The notes under the pieces were generated by a model that saw nothing but the letters and a program-made list of their open reading frames with translations, was not told where the DNA came from and searched no databases. Position numbers and translations under genes: made by a program. A stretch of DNA of 64,000 bases. It comes from Spirosoma aureum (GTDB taxonomy: Bacteria > Bacteroidota > Bacteroidia > Cytophagales > Spirosomataceae). The stretch is from contig NZ_CP050063.1 in NCBI RefSeq assembly GCF_011604685.1, forward strand, positions 5,354,501 to 5,418,500, given 5' to 3'. Shown here in pieces: positions 18,163 to 28,594 of this stretch. Numbering within the stretch: the stretch's first letter is position 1; the number at the start of each line of letters is the position of its first letter.

Positions 18163-19416
18163 TTATTGTACGAGTTGCATCATCCAGGCGCAGGCTATAC
18201 CTCCATAGGTGCCCAGTACATGGCTAAGTACGGCCAGTAAAACGCCCACGGGTGCCAGCGCCGGGTGAAAAACGGAAGCGACTGCCGGAGCGGTTGCAAC
18301 CCCTCCAATATTGGCCTGGCTACCCACTGCTACGAAAAAATACGGAGCCTTCAATACGCGGGCAGCTATAAACATGATCAGGATGTGGATGAGCATCCAA
18401 ATTATGGCCACAGCAAATAATCCGAGATTGCCACTGATAGTTGACAGATCGAGCCGCATGCCGATTGTCATGATCAGAAAGTAAATAAACAAGGTCGAGA
18501 GGTCCGTTGTACCCAGTTTTTCGAGCTTTCGGGCTCGGGTAAACGACAACCCAATACCCAGTGTCGTTGATAAAATCACCACCCATAGGAAGTTCGACAG
18601 AAACGGTTCCAAGCCATGTACCCGCATCCAGTCGGCATGCGGTTGAAACGTTTGAGTTAGCCAGGAAGCCAGGGCATGGGCAACCGCTGCTCCGCCAAAA
18701 CCCAGCGCCAGAATGGTCGATAAGTCGGTTAAATCGGCCGGTTTATCACGTTCTTCCCGATAGCTTAAAATCCTCACTTTAACCGCTTCGATACTCGACG
18801 TGTCGGCTTTCAGAAACCGGTCTATCCGCCCCGAAAAGGCCGCTCCGTAGATCAGACAGGCCGTCCAGACGTTTGACACGATCGCATCAACGACCAGAAT
18901 AATGACAAACAGGGCTTCGCTGCAACCATAAATTTCTTTCAAAGCGATCTGGCTGCTGCTCCCCCCTATCCAGCTACCCGAAATTGTGACCAGTCCTTTC
19001 CAGAGTTGCTGGTCAATGGCCTGCTGGCGAAACTCCGGCGATAATGAACTTACCAGCGCCAACGCGATTGGACCACCAATGACGATACCGAGCGTTCCAG
19101 CCAGAAAAACCAGTAATGCTTTGTTGCCCAACCGTAGTATAGAGCGCAGATCGGCGGTAGATGTCAGCAATACCAGCGCAGCAGGCAGCAGATACTGGGA
19201 TGCAACAGTATAGAGCTTTGATTGCTCACCCGAAATTATACCAAAGCTATTCATGGCTCCCGGAAAAATGTAACAAAGCAGCAGAGCAGGAATTAAGTTA
19301 TAGAATTTCTGCCAGCTTCGATGTTCGGATCGCGAGGTATGGAAGATGAGAGCCAGCAGTGCAAGCAGGATGCCCAGAATTATGGCATCCTGCGTAATCA
19401 GAGGTTCTTTCGGCAT
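18163..19416 (-). CDS. DUF819 (YjcL-like) membrane protein
   Basis: The 417-residue integral membrane protein has about 10-12 helices. Segments such as LLLCYIFPGAMNSFGI, ISGSWIGGSSSQIALKE and GSQANIGGVATAPAVAS with glycine-rich re-entrant-like loops are typical of DUF819 proteins, which resemble transporters of carboxylate type by fold. The transported substrate is not known. It lies 81 bp before the VOC gene on the same strand and 62 bp after the histidine kinase gene. Confidence 0.88.
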   Translation of the reverse strand: MPKEPLITQDAIILGILLALLALIFHTSRSEHRSWQKFYNLIPALLLCYIFPGAMNSFGIISGEQSKLYTVASQYLLPAALVLLTSTADLRSILRLGNKALLVFLAGTLGIVIGGPIALALVSSLSPEFRQQAIDQQLWKGLVTISGSWIGGSSSQIALKEIYGCSEALFVIILVVDAIVSNVWTACLIYGAAFSGRIDRFLKADTSSIEAVKVRILSYREERDKPADLTDLSTILALGFGGAAVAHALASWLTQTFQPHADWMRVHGLEPFLSNFLWVVILSTTLGIGLSFTRARKLEKLGTTDLSTLFIYFLIMTIGMRLDLSTISGNLGLFAVAIIWMLIHILIMFIAARVLKAPYFFVAVGSQANIGGVATAPAVASVFHPALAPVGVLLAVLSHVLGTYGGIACAWMMQLVQ

Positions 19417-19478
19417 CAGAATCTGAACGAATTCGTTGGACTGCTTGCTCGCACAGAATACGGCTAGCTATACTACGC

Positions 19479-21407
19479 TTAAATAGATGTTGGTAATGTC
19501 AGGGTCAATTCTGTAAACTCACCTTCCTCGCTTTCCAGCGTAAAGGTTCCACCATGACCTTTCGTTATAATATCATAGCTTAACGAAAGCCCTAAACCCG
19601 TTCCCTGCCCGGTTGGTTTGGTCGTAAAGAATGGTTGAAAAATTTTCAGTTTTATCGATTCTGGAACACCTGTACCGTTGTCGCGAATTCGTATTTTGAC
19701 TCGATCTGCTTCCTGGCTGGTGTATACTGCAACGATTGGCTGGTAGTCTGGCCCGTTACTTTGCTGCCGTTTTTGTACAGCATAAAACGCATTATTGAAA
19801 ACATTGAGGAGCACCCGACCTACTTCTTGCGGAACGATTGTAACCGGCCCCAAATCAGGGGCATAGTCGGCAATCAACCTGGCCTCGAACGTAGAGTCTC
19901 TCGCTCGTACACCATGATAAGCCAGCTTCAAATACTCGTCGGTTAACGCATTCAGATCCGTTGGCAGTCGCTCACCACTACTCGTACGGGCGTGTTCGAG
20001 CATGCCTTTTACGATCGCCGAAGCCCGACCGCCATGCTGATTTATTTTCTGGAGATTCTGCTGTAGATCGTTAATGATTTCAGTATCCAGTTCGTCATCG
20101 TGTTGCCCGCTCTGGCGATTCTCGATCAGTTCCGTGACCAGTTCGGTACTGACTTCCGAAAAGTTATTGACGAAATTTAGTGGGTTCTGTATTTCGTGAG
20201 CGATACCAGCCGTCAGTTCACCCAGTGAAGCCATTTTTTCTGCCTGTATAAGCTGATCCTGGGTTGATTTCAATTTGACAAGTGTTTGCTGAAGGGCTTC
20301 CTTCTGCTCATTTAGCTGGCGATTAGCCCGTTGCTTTGCCCGGTTGTTACGGGTCAGGATCAGCGAAAAACCAACCAAAAGCGCGATGCAGCCAATGAGT
20401 ATAAAAACATACTGACGTTGCCGATGCGACTCCTGATCCCGTAACTGGCGATCTTTTGTCAATAGCTGGATTTGTGCTTCTTTTTTAAGGAGGTTCTGTC
20501 TGTATTCCAGCGAAGCCAGGCGACGCGTGGTCGCTTCGGCGGTTAAGCTATCTTTATAGGCGCTGTACTGCAAAAAATACCGATAAGCCTGCGCATAATC
20601 GCCCTCTTTCGCAAATGCCTTGCTCAATGCTTTGGTTGAATCACGAAGTTTCTTGCGGGTCGTGAGCTGCTCCACGACTTTCGGATTGCTTCTGGACGAA
20701 TTAATAAGTGTATCGACCCACCGATCGATCATTTCCGGTTTAATTCGAAAGCTTCGGTTCCGGCCGGGATCATAGGTTGGAATCGGAATTGAACTCAGGT
20801 AATCGGTCGGAATAGCGGGAGACGATCGATTTTCAAGCCGCTTTTTTACGGCCATTTGGGTAGCCTCTATCGATATATCGACAGGAATAGTCCGGTCAGG
20901 CCGCAACGACTTTTTGCCAAGTCCCTTGGCGGCCTTTTTCATAGACCCCCCTACCGAAGTCATCACCTTGCTCAACGCAATGGCTATCTCAGGCGATGTC
21001 TTACGATAATCGTGCTGAATACGTCCTATAATTCCCAGCGCCCAGCCTCCTTCTTCCACATCCTGAATCTGGCCGGCGGCTTCCTCGGCTTTTGCGAAAA
21101 GTTTCTTTGCCTCTTCTGTCTCCTGTTGCTGAATATGGAGCATTGCCAGTTGGCAAAATGCGATGACCTGTCCAGGTGCATAATTCAGCTCACGAGCCAC
21201 AGTTAAAAGCGAATCAGCCTCACCAACGGTGCTCACTTTTTTTTGTAAGTCCGTTTTAAGTCGACTAATTTCTTTTTCCTTTTCCAGCTGCTGCGTATCG
21301 ACGGGATTGCTGTTATCCGAAACTACCTGCGACCAGCCAGGAACGACAACTACCCACAAAAGCACCATAAAGCCAAAGGTGGCAGTAAAGCGAGAGCACC
21401 CTTTCAT
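19479..21407 (-). CDS. TPR-containing sensor histidine kinase
   Basis: The 642-residue kinase has a signal sequence (about 1-27) and then a helical TPR-like sensor region outside the membrane up to about residue 310. One transmembrane helix follows (about 334-352), then a coiled coil. The HisKA motif HEIQNPLNFVNNFSEVS contains the phosphorylated histidine near residue 403. The ATPase domain has NVFNNAFYAV, DNGTGVP and GQGTGLGLSLSYDI. It has no receiver of its own and no regulator gene adjacent. The partner is unknown. Confidence 0.9.
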   Translation of the reverse strand: MKGCSRFTATFGFMVLLWVVVVPGWSQVVSDNSNPVDTQQLEKEKEISRLKTDLQKKVSTVGEADSLLTVARELNYAPGQVIAFCQLAMLHIQQQETEEAKKLFAKAEEAAGQIQDVEEGGWALGIIGRIQHDYRKTSPEIAIALSKVMTSVGGSMKKAAKGLGKKSLRPDRTIPVDISIEATQMAVKKRLENRSSPAIPTDYLSSIPIPTYDPGRNRSFRIKPEMIDRWVDTLINSSRSNPKVVEQLTTRKKLRDSTKALSKAFAKEGDYAQAYRYFLQYSAYKDSLTAEATTRRLASLEYRQNLLKKEAQIQLLTKDRQLRDQESHRQRQYVFILIGCIALLVGFSLILTRNNRAKQRANRQLNEQKEALQQTLVKLKSTQDQLIQAEKMASLGELTAGIAHEIQNPLNFVNNFSEVSTELVTELIENRQSGQHDDELDTEIINDLQQNLQKINQHGGRASAIVKGMLEHARTSSGERLPTDLNALTDEYLKLAYHGVRARDSTFEARLIADYAPDLGPVTIVPQEVGRVLLNVFNNAFYAVQKRQQSNGPDYQPIVAVYTSQEADRVKIRIRDNGTGVPESIKLKIFQPFFTTKPTGQGTGLGLSLSYDIITKGHGGTFTLESEEGEFTELTLTLPTSI

Positions 21408-21612
21408 TCGTACGATTGTATCTAAAAATAGAGAGATTGCCTGGGCAAATTATCGAAGATCCGTGGACGGACCAACGGAAACGTCACTATTTACTTTTAT
21501 TTATCGATAAACCATAGGGTATAAGTAGGAAATTTTCCGGTAAAAAATCAGCAACTAGCCCGAAACTCAACTCCCTGTGAAGCTGTTGTCAAAACAGCTT
21601 TCGATCTCGTTT

Positions 21613-22443
21613 ATGAACGTTATTGCCCGCGATCCTTCTGTACCGCTTCGGTTGTTCGTCGACAAATTCTGGGCAGTTTCAGCCGAAAAGTTCGACCAGC
21701 AGGATATTGGCTTACCCGTGATGCGGCACGAGTTTATGTTCAACTTTTCGGATCATTTTTCGATTTGCCGAACCGACAGTAAACCATTAATTGACAATCA
21801 GACAACCTGGATCAACAGCCTTTATACGCACCCACAACGCAGCGCAACCCGTGGGCGACACGAAACATTTGGCGTTTTCCTGAAACCGTGGGCTCTTTAT
21901 TCTTTGACGAATATTCCGGCGTCGGAACTTACCAATCTGGTTATTGAAAGCAGTCTGGTTTTGCACCAGCCCATTAAAGACCTGACCGAACAATTGCAGG
22001 GAACAAATGACATGCAGGTCAAACTTGCCTTGCTGGAATGTTTTCTGCTGAATCAATTCTCAGGCAAAGACCTGCCCGCTTACCTTCCTTACGCAGTGGA
22101 TTATCTGCAAAAACGGCCCTGGCACCATGGCATCGTTCGGGATCTGGCTATGTCAATTGGCGTTAGTGCCAAATCTTTAACACAGGCTTTCAATAAATAC
22201 GTTGGAGTTTCGCCCGGCCGATTTCTTCACATACGGCTGGTAAATGAGGTAACCGCCGATCTGGCCAGCAACCCGAACCAATCCCTGACGGAACTCGCCC
22301 ATCGCCATCGTTTCTTTGACCAGGCCCATCTGAACCATCTCTTCAAATCTTTGACAAACCTGACACCCGGCCAATATCAGAAACAGGTTCTGGCCGGAAC
22401 GATCGACAAAAACGATCCCTGTTACATTCGCCAGACAACGTAA
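21613..22443 (+). CDS. AraC-family transcriptional regulator with DUF6597-like N-terminus
   Basis: The protein has 276 residues from the ATG at 21613; a GTG 36 bp earlier is possible but adds nothing conserved. The N-terminal half (DPSVPLRLFVDKFWAV) fits the DUF6597 sensor region. The C-terminal HTH_18 domain has HHGIVRDLAMSIGVSAKSL as the first helix-turn-helix and HRFFDQAHLNHLFKS as the second, with the closing LTPGQYQ. A 7-bp inverted repeat (AGCTGTT/AACAGCT, 21581-21599) lies just upstream and could be an autoregulatory site. It may control the reductase gene downstream. Confidence 0.88.
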   Translation: MNVIARDPSVPLRLFVDKFWAVSAEKFDQQDIGLPVMRHEFMFNFSDHFSICRTDSKPLIDNQTTWINSLYTHPQRSATRGRHETFGVFLKPWALYSLTNIPASELTNLVIESSLVLHQPIKDLTEQLQGTNDMQVKLALLECFLLNQFSGKDLPAYLPYAVDYLQKRPWHHGIVRDLAMSIGVSAKSLTQAFNKYVGVSPGRFLHIRLVNEVTADLASNPNQSLTELAHRHRFFDQAHLNHLFKSLTNLTPGQYQKQVLAGTIDKNDPCYIRQTT

Positions 22444-22501
22444 CTTTTATACAATTTTAGGGCTTCCCATTCCGGTAGTTTTGCGCAAAAAACGAATCGA
22501 C

Positions 22502-23014
22502 ATGCGAACGATAAAATTGTTTATTGCTACCAGTCTGGATAGTTACATCGCCGGGCCGAACGGCGAAATTGACTGGTTGTTTACTGAAGGCGAATACGGC
22601 TATTCTGCTTTTATGGAGAGGATTGATACAACCCTGATGGGCAACGAAACCTACAAGCTGACCAAAACATTCGGCGACTTTCCGTACAAAGACCTGACAA
22701 ATTATGTCTTTACGCGCAACACAGTTCATCCGGAGGAGCCTTATGTACAGTTTGTTTCGGGCGATATTGCGGCTTTTGTTCAATCGCTGAAAGAACAGAA
22801 TGGGAACGATATTTTTTTAGTCGGTGGAGGCTATGTAAACACCGTTCTGCTCAACGCAGGGCTGATCGACGAGCTACAGATCTTCGTCCATCCAATTATT
22901 CTGGGAAACGGTATACCCCTGTTTCAACCAACCGAAACACGGCATAACTGGACGTTTGTTGCCAGCAAATCCTATGAGCGTGGATTGGTCGAATTAAAGT
23001 ATGTGAAAGCGTAA
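22502..23014 (+). CDS. Dihydrofolate reductase-like (RibD C-terminal) protein
   Basis: The protein has 170 residues from the ATG at 22502, chosen because MRTIKLFIATSLDSYIAGP is the usual family start. It has a RibD_C/DHFR fold: the N-terminal strand, GEIDWLF, TTLMGNETYKL, and FLVGGGYVNTVLL as the NADPH phosphate loop. It probably is an NAD(P)H-dependent reductase of an unknown small substrate rather than a folate enzyme. It follows the AraC regulator by 58 bp. Confidence 0.88.
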   Translation: MRTIKLFIATSLDSYIAGPNGEIDWLFTEGEYGYSAFMERIDTTLMGNETYKLTKTFGDFPYKDLTNYVFTRNTVHPEEPYVQFVSGDIAAFVQSLKEQNGNDIFLVGGGYVNTVLLNAGLIDELQIFVHPIILGNGIPLFQPTETRHNWTFVASKSYERGLVELKYVKA

Positions 23015-23019
23015 ATGAA

Positions 23020-23059
23020 TAGTCAGGCGAAGGCTTTCTACTCATTCTTCGCCTGACTA
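23020..23059. terminator. Bidirectional terminator
   Basis: A perfect 13-bp stem (TAGTCAGGCGAAG and complement) with a 14-nt loop lies between the convergent reductase gene and the membrane protein gene ending at 23071. It starts six bases after the reductase stop. Confidence 0.75.
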
Positions 23060-23070
23060 CCTGGGATTAG

Positions 23071-23583
23071 CTACCAGACTACTACATCTTCCCTTACGTC
23101 AGCAACTCGTTTCCTGACAGCAAATGGGAAAAACAGCAACGTGATGGCACATCCGATTGAGGGTACATAACCAATGGGCGTAAAAACTCCCGTGGGAGCA
23201 CTGATTACAATGATCAACAGTGCGGTTTTGATGGCGCTGCGCTGACTACCGGGAATACCGCGAAACCACGCTCCGATTTCACGAAGCATACGCATACTGA
23301 GCGACAACAGGACCATGCCCATGAGAATCAGCGAATAGAATCGGTAATCGTATACAAACGTCCCATTGATAGCCCGCTCGATGGCCCGGTAGCTGATTTC
23401 AAACAAATGCCCACCACCGATAAACGTGGCTATGGCCGTAGCACCGAAAACGACAAAATAAGCAGGTACTTTTCGAACAGGTACGGTAGCCCGTCGAACG
23501 AGCCGAATCGTATTGATAAACGTAAATACCAGGCAAAGGATCAGTACGATCTCATCGATGTGATTTAGATAAAAACTCATCAT
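23071..23583 (-). CDS. Putative membrane protein, four to five helices
   Basis: The 170-residue hydrophobic protein has helices near residues 8-26, 40-62, 80-100, 117-135 and 136-155. Between them lie basic loops (RLVRRATVPVRK; GIPGSQRSAIK). I do not recognise a family and no catalytic motif is apparent. It is on the minus strand with no close partner: the glycosidase gene downstream... begins on the same strand further right, leaving a 157-bp gap. Confidence 0.65.
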   Translation of the reverse strand: MMSFYLNHIDEIVLILCLVFTFINTIRLVRRATVPVRKVPAYFVVFGATAIATFIGGGHLFEISYRAIERAINGTFVYDYRFYSLILMGMVLLSLSMRMLREIGAWFRGIPGSQRSAIKTALLIIVISAPTGVFTPIGYVPSIGCAITLLFFPFAVRKRVADVREDVVVW

Positions 23584-23740
23584 ACAGAATAACCGCCGAT
23601 TCGGCTGATTTAGGGTTCAGGAAAGAGGCAAGTTATTGTCCCTCATTCACCCTCATCAACCAACATCTGGATCAAGCAACCAGAACCCTGTATCAACCAG
23701 CAAAATCAGGCCCTGATTTGCAGCTTATCCAGGCCAATTC

Positions 23741-25900
23741 TTATGGCATTCGATTGAGTCCTTCCCATTTCACGTTCCAGCTACCATCGGACGGGAAACC
23801 GGGCGTAGCTGATCCGGTATACCCATCCCAGCCTGCACACATCATCGAAACAGCCATCAGTAAACCGCCATTGCCGGGCAGGTAGATTCGCAAATTATTC
23901 CGCTGGTAGTTGTGCCCATTTGGGAGATAGGTATTTTTGGTCACCTTCATCATCAGGGCGTCAACGGCCTGTTTGGGCCTCCCGAGCCGGGCGGCAGACA
24001 TGGCTACCAGTGGATAATCCCACCCCCAGGTATCTTCCCAATGCCAGACAGTCATAACCTTGTCGAAAGTACGCTGCATGGTAGGCACATCAAGCTGAGC
24101 CGATGCCGGCAGAAAGCCGTATGCTCCCAATACCGTTGGATGATCGGTGATGTACGGTTCAAATGTGTATGAATTCGGCGCACTTTCAGCCGCCAGATAT
24201 AAGCCTTCTTGTACGGGCAGTGGCGAAAGTTTAGCCAGCACATCGTCCCATTCCGGATTGCGGGGTAGCCCCAGCCGTTGCCGCCATTGCTGCGCTACTG
24301 TAAGCCCCCAACGCCAGTAAGCCAGTTCATAGGTTGGGTTATAGGTCTCTTCGGGCTTAAACCGCTCCTGTGCCGGAATCAAGCCTTTGCCCAGAATATA
24401 CCGCTTCGTGGCTGGGTCCCAATACGCATACGAAGCCATAAAATCGGCAGTATCGAATACCAGTTCCTTATATTTTTCCAGGATGGCCTGATTGTGGTGA
24501 TGGCGATAGCACAACTCCGCAAAATACAGAAAATGAGGCTGTTGCCAGATAAGAAATGGGGAAACGGTCGATGGGCTTTCGTTCCCTTCTGCATCGGTCA
24601 TTTTCTGCCAGCGTACGCCTTTAAATCCCTGACGGGCAGCAATTGCCTTGGCTTTATTCCGTACCGACTGATACCAGCCGAGACTTCGTTCCAATAAATC
24701 GATCCGGTTCCACTGGGCAAAGTGGGCGGCATGCCACCAGTGCATTTCGAGGTGTGGACGGCCATACCAGCTGTTATACGTTAGCCCCGTTTCCTGGGGT
24801 GGTATCGAGCCGGCACACTGAATTCGGGTTAAGTATTGTGAAAGCACAACCCGCCGTTCGAGTTCGGAAGCCCTCGGATCGGTACTACCCGAAAAATCAA
24901 CAGCGCCCCCCGACTTCCAAAATTGCTCCCAGCTTCGATAACTGTTCATTTGGGTATCGGTAAACGAAGCGGGTGTTTCGCCGGCAGGGCGTTTCGAAAA
25001 GCGGCAACTCACATCCAGAGAGGTCAGTTGCCCCGCTGGTTTCAGCACAAACGCATGAGCTCCTTCCTGTACCAGTGATGCGGATGAACTCCAGCCGATA
25101 CTGGCCGAATAGCGCGTTGTGTCGAGCGTTCGTTCGATCACGGCTGACGTATTGCTTATCGGCTTCAGGCGGGATACGTGCCGTTGGGTGCTTTTCCAGT
25201 CTGTATTGTTTTCCCATTCGCCGGAAGCATATGGAAAACGGAACGTCACGGTCAATCGCCCGGTTTTCAGTAAGGGCGATTTGACACGAACGGCGATTTG
25301 GTCCTGATTTTGGTGACCAACGGTCAACACATCAACCGGTTGTCCGTCAAGTTCGAAATGGCTTCGAATTTCGCCAGTCCACAAATCAAGCACCTGGTGG
25401 CTGTTTTTCAAATCCTCGGGTTTGGCACTCGTTCCATCGGCCTTAGTCAACCCAAACCCAACCTGCCCCAGATGTAAGCGGTGCGGATTTTCGCGAAACC
25501 AGTCAGAGGCAAGTTTTTTGCGTTCCGGCTGCGAATAGGCGTATGTATAAGGTATTTTACGCCCATGTGATTCATAGTCCTTATACACTTCCTCAATCCG
25601 ATACTGCTGCGAATTTGGAAAACTGTGCCACCCCCATTGCGACTGGGTACCGAGCGGTACCCCATGCTGATACATGTCTGGGAAGGTTTGAAGACCGGTT
25701 GGATCAACCGTAAACGCAAACTCGCCATTACCAACCGACACCGACTGCATCGAATCAAAGCGGGTTACCACTACATTATGACGTGCTACGACCGCTTTTC
25801 GATCAATTCGCACGTTGGATGGCAGGAATGTTGTCGTCGAGGGCGTAACCAGATGACCAAACAATCCGGTCAGAATCAGCACAAAAAAACGATAGCTCAT
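23741..25900 (-). CDS. GH65/GH95-like (alpha/alpha)6 glycosidase, secreted
   Basis: The 719-residue protein has a short N-terminal signal sequence. The N-terminal half is a beta-sandwich (SVSVGNGEFAFTVDPTGLQTFP). The C-terminal half is an alpha/alpha six-hairpin barrel containing HLEMHWWHAAHFAQWNR, typical of the GH65/GH95-like clan, and VMTVWHWEDTWGWDYPLVAM. The likely action is hydrolysis of a glycoside outside the cytoplasm; the exact family and substrate cannot be set from sequence alone. It follows the M81 gene on the same strand (145-bp gap). Confidence 0.75.
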   Translation of the reverse strand: MSYRFFVLILTGLFGHLVTPSTTTFLPSNVRIDRKAVVARHNVVVTRFDSMQSVSVGNGEFAFTVDPTGLQTFPDMYQHGVPLGTQSQWGWHSFPNSQQYRIEEVYKDYESHGRKIPYTYAYSQPERKKLASDWFRENPHRLHLGQVGFGLTKADGTSAKPEDLKNSHQVLDLWTGEIRSHFELDGQPVDVLTVGHQNQDQIAVRVKSPLLKTGRLTVTFRFPYASGEWENNTDWKSTQRHVSRLKPISNTSAVIERTLDTTRYSASIGWSSSASLVQEGAHAFVLKPAGQLTSLDVSCRFSKRPAGETPASFTDTQMNSYRSWEQFWKSGGAVDFSGSTDPRASELERRVVLSQYLTRIQCAGSIPPQETGLTYNSWYGRPHLEMHWWHAAHFAQWNRIDLLERSLGWYQSVRNKAKAIAARQGFKGVRWQKMTDAEGNESPSTVSPFLIWQQPHFLYFAELCYRHHHNQAILEKYKELVFDTADFMASYAYWDPATKRYILGKGLIPAQERFKPEETYNPTYELAYWRWGLTVAQQWRQRLGLPRNPEWDDVLAKLSPLPVQEGLYLAAESAPNSYTFEPYITDHPTVLGAYGFLPASAQLDVPTMQRTFDKVMTVWHWEDTWGWDYPLVAMSAARLGRPKQAVDALMMKVTKNTYLPNGHNYQRNNLRIYLPGNGGLLMAVSMMCAGWDGYTGSATPGFPSDGSWNVKWEGLNRMP

Positions 25901-26045
25901 AGTTGTAATAAGGCAGGTGGGCAGGAATTTTCCTTCTCCCGACAGGCGTAAACGTTACGCGTTCCTTCCAGCCCGATCGTATTCCAGACTAGCAGTTCGA
26001 ATCACGGGATATGTATTCAGGTCGGTGCTAAACCACAATCAACAC

Positions 26046-27623
26046 CTACTTCGCCGTACCGGACAAAGGCACAAATTTGGCCGAAAGGTCGGGGGTTTTC
26101 ATGTCTTTATCGAACGGAAACATCGGACGCTCAATCCGTTTGTATGGTAGACGAAACAAATCCTGATCAACACCACCGGGCGTCAAGGCCATAATCCAGT
26201 CGGCCTGCATGGCGTAAAGTTCAGGTTCGAGATACCCAATTTTCACCACTACGATATCCGCTTTTCTTGGTTCCAGACCTAATCGGGTAAAGTCTTTTTC
26301 TTTGTGATAGGGCTTGCGTTTTTGGGTAACGATAACGTGAATACTACCCACTTTCACGACTACTTCCACCTCAGCATCTTTGTCGCCCTCGACAATCGAC
26401 TCTACCGTGCCTTTGAGCGGAACCGGTGCGGCAAATCGGTGATCGACAATGGCTCCCGCCGTACCCTCTACCTGACCGCCCACACCCGCAGCTATTGCCT
26501 TTTTCACCAGTCCCGGATCAGGGATCGATGCGTAGATCAGTGAAGGACCATCTGCCCGCTGAAACTCAGGCTTTGCCAGTAACTGGGTGAGTGTCCAGGT
26601 CACATCACCTGCTCCACCTGCTGTCGGGTTATCGCCGGTATCACTGATAAAAAAAGGATGTTTCTGGCTGGGTATGGCTTTAGCCAGGCATTGCTCCAGT
26701 GTACCGGTTGGCGCTACGAAGTCAAATTTTGAGCGTACATTCCAGAAACTAAGGGCTAATTTCTCCGCGGCCTGAGTTACGCTGGACTTGTCATCACCGA
26801 CCACCATGACAGCCGCATGATTGCGAGGTTCATCGGCCCAGGCATAACCTATCCATATACCTGCATCCACAATTCCCTGCTGATGATCGGCCAGTGGCTC
26901 CACCTCGCTATAAAGACTCTTACCGGGCTCGATGCGTGTACTCGTTTTTTCGCCCGGTAGCAGAATTGGCACCGTAATCAAGGCTTTATAAGCAGGCTTC
27001 CCTTTCCCGCTCTTAATTCGTTCGAGCAAATTGACCACTGCGCGTTCCTTGGTTTGCATGGCATCTTCATGAGGGGCCATGCGATAACAGGTCATCAAAT
27101 CTGTATTCTGCGCCAATCGCCAGGAGACATTACCATGTAAATCCATGGATGTAGAAATGAGGGTCTTATAGCCGATCACTTGCCGGATTCGGGTTATCAG
27201 GTCGCCTTCCGGATCGTCGAGGCCGATAACACTCATAGCACCGTGAATATCAAAATACAAGCCATCGTAGGGGCCGTACTTTTTAAGTGAATCCAGCATT
27301 TTGTTAACCAGCGACTCGTATGCTTCCCTTGTTACGGCCCCTCCAGGCAATGATTTACCCACGATGGCCGGTAGCCAGACTGCCTTTTTTCGCAACGGCG
27401 CAATGGCTACCATAAATGGATACGCGTTAAATACTTCAGCGCCGTAACGGGCGTGAAAGGCTTCTTCCTGGGTAACCGCCGGAGAAAATGTACTGGATTC
27501 AATGCCTAAACCAGCGATTGCAATTCGTGGCAATCTGGTTCCCCCAGAGTTACTGGTTGTTTGAGCTTTGGCCGAACTTGCGAACGTAAGCCCGGCGATC
27601 AGCGTAAAGAGGACAAGTTTCAT
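26046..27623 (-). CDS. M81 family metallopeptidase (MlrC-like)
   Basis: The 525-residue protein has a signal peptide (1-20, ends AKA). The M81/DUF1485 N-terminal domain shows GLGIESSTFSP, the zinc-ligand motifs YFDIHGAM, SMDLHGN and MAPHEDAMQT, and the MlrC_C domain follows (SDTGDNPTAGGAGDVTWTL). MlrC cleaves linear microcystin in sphingomonads, but most family members have unknown peptide or amide substrates. The periplasmic location and the next gene, a glycosidase, suggest a scavenging role; this is inference. Confidence 0.9.
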   Translation of the reverse strand: MKLVLFTLIAGLTFASSAKAQTTSNSGGTRLPRIAIAGLGIESSTFSPAVTQEEAFHARYGAEVFNAYPFMVAIAPLRKKAVWLPAIVGKSLPGGAVTREAYESLVNKMLDSLKKYGPYDGLYFDIHGAMSVIGLDDPEGDLITRIRQVIGYKTLISTSMDLHGNVSWRLAQNTDLMTCYRMAPHEDAMQTKERAVVNLLERIKSGKGKPAYKALITVPILLPGEKTSTRIEPGKSLYSEVEPLADHQQGIVDAGIWIGYAWADEPRNHAAVMVVGDDKSSVTQAAEKLALSFWNVRSKFDFVAPTGTLEQCLAKAIPSQKHPFFISDTGDNPTAGGAGDVTWTLTQLLAKPEFQRADGPSLIYASIPDPGLVKKAIAAGVGGQVEGTAGAIVDHRFAAPVPLKGTVESIVEGDKDAEVEVVVKVGSIHVIVTQKRKPYHKEKDFTRLGLEPRKADIVVVKIGYLEPELYAMQADWIMALTPGGVDQDLFRLPYKRIERPMFPFDKDMKTPDLSAKFVPLSGTAK

Positions 27624-27835
27624 GCCCCCAAGTTAATTCATTCTGTAGAGTAGGCAATTCGTTTGAGAAGGTTTAGCCGGTATTGGCGTTCGAGAGATCA
27701 GATTATAAGCACCTGAACTCTGTAGCTTGAGAAACGGCATCTGGTTTGAATGGGCAGGTCTGGTCAACCGTACTCGCCATGTCGGTTATAAGTAACCGAT
27801 ACCACATTCAACAAAAACTTTAAGACGTTTTTTTT

Positions 27836-28417
27836 TTAGCGAAGCCAGCTAAAAAGACCACTTGAATGAGGTTTCATACCCCGCTTTAATTCTTTTATGA
27901 ACTTGATAATTGGTCTGACACTTCGAAGGGATCGACCGTATTCATCCAGCGAAAGAACCTGTTGATGTATTGTTGGCAAACTCTTGCTGATTTCCGTATT
28001 CAGGCTGGTCTTTTTCCCTTTATTTACCATGTCAATGGACGAAATCAGGTAGCTGTATTCGCCGTCCTTCACCTGTATTTCGATAGGTACTTCGTAATAG
28101 GCCTGCCAACTGGTTTCACCAACTCGTGTGCTATTCATGGGAATAAATAACCGGCCTCTGCCTCTTATCAATCCCTGCGCCTGATCTTCAGCCTGATTGA
28201 TCTGATTATCTTTTGGAAAAACGGTCGATAAAACCAATTTCGCCTGAGAATAGAGCTGATCGGCAGTAACTCCCGGAGTCTTAATTACACCCTTATAGAC
28301 GATCCCACCCGTTATGGAATCAATCGAAAACGGCATATCAGCGAGCGTATACGTTCGCTTTTGGGCATAACTGACGCCCGCCAGCAGATAAAATGCTAAC
28401 CATAGATAGTGCTTCAT
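27836..28417 (-). CDS. DUF4468-type secreted protein
   Basis: The 193-residue protein has a signal peptide (1-18, ends SYAQ). The DUF4468-like region (about 30-150) has YKGVIKTPGVTADQLYSQAK at its start, GLIRGRGRLFIP and YEVPIEIQVKDGEYSYLISSID. It shares the general layout of the protein at 14996 but little direct identity. The function is unknown. It is a single gene. Confidence 0.75.
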   Translation of the reverse strand: MKHYLWLAFYLLAGVSYAQKRTYTLADMPFSIDSITGGIVYKGVIKTPGVTADQLYSQAKLVLSTVFPKDNQINQAEDQAQGLIRGRGRLFIPMNSTRVGETSWQAYYEVPIEIQVKDGEYSYLISSIDMVNKGKKTSLNTEISKSLPTIHQQVLSLDEYGRSLRSVRPIIKFIKELKRGMKPHSSGLFSWLR

Positions 28418-28594
28418 CAGCTATTTTCTTTATCAGGTATATTCGTCGATAAAGAACGTACTAAATTGGGCGCCGGGCGTAAAGCACTTTTTAACCGGTA
28501 GATAAAGGAATTTTCCACCACCTCCCATTTTCTGAGACTTCTGGTTTTCAATTGTTCGTAAGCGTGATTAGCCAGCAAGCTAAAGTACTGGTTT